Both the position numbers and the translations under genes were made by a program. From Platanthera guangdongensis (lineage: Eukaryota; Streptophyta; Magnoliopsida; Asparagales; Orchidaceae), in NCBI GenBank assembly GCA_039583875.1, contig CM077164.1, positions 65,751,628 to 65,815,627 of the forward strand: DNA of 64,000 nt, written 5' to 3'. This document shows, in pieces, positions 62,668-64,000 of the stretch. The notes under the pieces are model-generated. The model worked only from the letters and a program-made list of their open reading frames with translations. It did no database searches and was not told the origin of the DNA. Every line of letters starts with the position of its first letter. Within the stretch, counting starts at the first letter, position 1.

Positions 62668-63270
62668 TTAGTCTAAGTTTATCATACCTAGTTCAATTTT
62701 GAACCTATTAAACTTAGCTTCTTCTAAGGGCTTAGTAAACATATCAGCTATCTGATTATCAGTTTTAACATATTCAAGTGCAATATCATTTCTTTCTACA
62801 TGCTCCCTAAGAAAGTGATATTTAATCTCAATATGTTTAGTTCTACTATGTGATACAGGGTTATTAGCTATGGAAATAGCACTTGTAGAATCACAATAAA
62901 GTGGAGTTCTACTTACCTGACATCCATAGTCTTCTAGCTGATGTTGAATCCACAGAAGTTGAGCACAGCAACTTCCTGCAGCTACATATTCTGACTCAGC
63001 TGTGGAGATGGCCACACTGGTTTGCTTCTTACTACTCCATGAAATGAGTCTTCCACCTAGGAATTGACAGGATCCAGTTGTGCTCTTTCTATCTTCTTTG
63101 CATCCTGCAAAGTCTGCATCTGAATAGCCTGTTAGATCAAAATCTCCATTCCTAGGGTACCAGAGGCCTAGATAAGGTGTGCCCTTTAGATATCTCAAGA
63201 TTCTCTTGACTGCAGTCAAGTGAGACTCTTTAGGGGCAGGCTTGATACCTGGCACAAACACATGTAGCAT
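62668..63270 (-). CDS. Sirevirus 2 RNase H
   Basis: A 200-residue open frame: APKESHLTAVKRILRYLKGT, LTGYSDADFAGCKEDRKSTT, SWSSKKQTSVAISTAESEYV, AAGSCCAQLLWIQHQLEDYG, CDSTSAISIANNP, RTKHIEIKYHFLREHVER and MFTKPLEEAKFNRFKIELGM. This is a complete copia RNase H with its acidic residues (first D in SDADFAG, E in STAESEY, D in CDSTSA). The first 15 residues are out of frame, and a frameshift near 63235 separates it from RT. The RT/RNase H pair is otherwise well kept, pointing to a fairly recent copy. Confidence 0.92.
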   Translation of the reverse strand: MLHVFVPGIKPAPKESHLTAVKRILRYLKGTPYLGLWYPRNGDFDLTGYSDADFAGCKEDRKSTTGSCQFLGGRLISWSSKKQTSVAISTAESEYVAAGSCCAQLLWIQHQLEDYGCQVSRTPLYCDSTSAISIANNPVSHSRTKHIEIKYHFLREHVERNDIALEYVKTDNQIADMFTKPLEEAKFNRFKIELGMINLD

Positions 63271-64000
63271 ACATAATGTCAGGCCTACTTGCAGTCAAGT
63301 ATAGTAGGGAGCCAACTATCCCTCTATACAAGGTTTCATCTACAGGTTTCCCTGCATCATCCTTGCTTAGAGACATACTTGACCCCATAGGAGTCTTCAT
63401 GGTACTGGATGAATCCATACCATATTTCCTTATGAGTTCTAGGGTGAACTTTGACTGACATATGGATAAGCCACTTTCAGTCTGTTTAACTTGGAGACCC
63501 AAGAAAAACTTCAGCTCTCCCATACTACTCATCTCAAATTGACTTTGCATAAGCTTTGCAAACTTTTTGCAAAGGCTACTTTCAGTAGACCCAAATATAA
63601 TGTCATCTACATATATTTGGACAAGTATGACTTTGCCTCTAGATTCCCTAAGGAATAGAGTCTTATCTATTTTCCCCTTGTGAACTTGTTCTCAATGAGG
63701 AAACTAGATAGGGTTTCATACCAAGCTCTAGGAGCTTGTTTTAACCCATACAATGCTTTCCTAAGTCTATAGACATAATGTGGAAGAGTAGGATCAACAA
63801 AACCTGAAGGCTGCTCCACATATACTTCTTCTTTCAAATTACCATTAAGGAATGCTGACTTCACATCCATTTGGTATACTTTGAATCCTTGGTAGGTTGC
63901 ATAGGCCAAGAACATCCTTATGGCTTCCAGTCTGGCTACTGGAGCAAAGGTTTGATCAAAATCAATACCTTCTTCTTGCCTATATCCTTTTGCAACCAGT
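63230..64000 (-). pseudogene. Sirevirus 2 reverse transcriptase, cut by window end
   Basis: Frame 63667-63915 and onward has [39 protein letters not shown] and [11 protein letters not shown] frameshift near 63670 leads to 63551-63660, which holds the YVDD region (plus strand ATCTACATATATTTGG). Frame 63230-63550 then has KFEMSSMGELKFFLGLQVKQ, IRKYGMDSS and TASRPDIMYATCVCARYQ. Upstream of 63915 the frame continues through [17 protein letters not shown] past the window end. Residues match the RT at 563-1693. Confidence 0.9.

Larger units (their letters stand above)
56986..64000 (-). mobile_element. Sirevirus 2 (Ty1/copia), 3' part, runs off window
   Basis: The 3' LTR (56986-59086) starts TGAAAGATATGG and ends ACCCAACA on the plus strand, followed by the same polypurine tract as Sirevirus 1. 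Then, on the minus strand read backward, come an env-position ORF, a GTGTCGACAC cluster, RNase H and RT. Integrase, gag and the 5' LTR lie beyond 64000. It belongs to the same family as the fragment at 1-2995. The five bases before the LTR are CTGCT; the partner duplication is not in view. Confidence 0.92.

Noticed and set aside
1..64000. tRNA or rRNA genes
   Set aside because: TGGTATCAGAGC sequences are primer binding sites beside LTRs, not tRNA genes. No cloverleaf or rRNA-like block was seen by eye; a covariance-model scan would be decisive.

Overview
This is flowering-plant nuclear DNA made almost entirely of transposable elements. I see no intact host gene. The plant signature rests on several element types: Ty1/copia elements of the Sirevirus type, Ty3/gypsy elements of the Tat, Athila-like and chromovirus types, small MITEs with TTA target duplications, tRNA-iMet primer sites and CTATAAATAG TATA boxes. 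The species cannot be told from the sequence.

Layout. 1-2995: 3' half of a Sirevirus-like copia pol on the minus strand, 5'-truncated. 3000-4600: a degenerate retroelement piece with an aspartic protease, possibly an old pararetrovirus. 4731-5640: an LTR-like block rich in GCGGACT. 5641-9610: no gene, one MITE-like repeat. 9620-12877: a non-autonomous LTR element with two LTRs and a 45-bp tandem array. 12878-17660: AT-rich DNA with small dispersed repeats and a copia LTR. 17669-28772: a complete Tat-type gypsy element on the minus strand with 675/677-bp LTRs and a GTCAT target duplication. Its 4-kb tail carries two antisense spliced genes (plus strand), each with its own TATA box. 29110-30470: a 19-bp palindromic array that reverses orientation near its right end. 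30471-34530: a possible host promoter and first exon, and nested MITEs.

34533-37044 is a copia LTR, primer site and gag (plus strand), cut by a chromovirus LTR at 37045. The chromovirus (37045-51945) is itself split by a Sirevirus (40136-49434, minus strand) with exact GTGTG duplications. That Sirevirus carries a TTA-flanked MITE (45599-45819) in its reverse transcriptase. 51957-53300 is a second chromovirus-type LTR. 53503-56470 is an Athila/Tat-like element with palindromic U3 repeats, a zinc-knuckle ORF and an acidic ORF. 56471-56985 is another GCGGACT LTR. 56986-64000 is a second Sirevirus (minus strand, running off the window) of the same family as the fragment at the left edge.

How the parts relate. 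Most coding parts are broken by stops, frameshifts or large deletions: integrase is lost from the inner Sirevirus, and protease plus RT from the chromovirus. The most interesting signals are the antisense gene pair in the Tat element, the TCGA-centred palindromes placed at matching sites in two Sirevirus families (in one case inside a coding frame), the env-position ORF domain shared by those two families, and the reversing 19-bp palindrome array. All homology statements come from reading the sequence; no database search was run.
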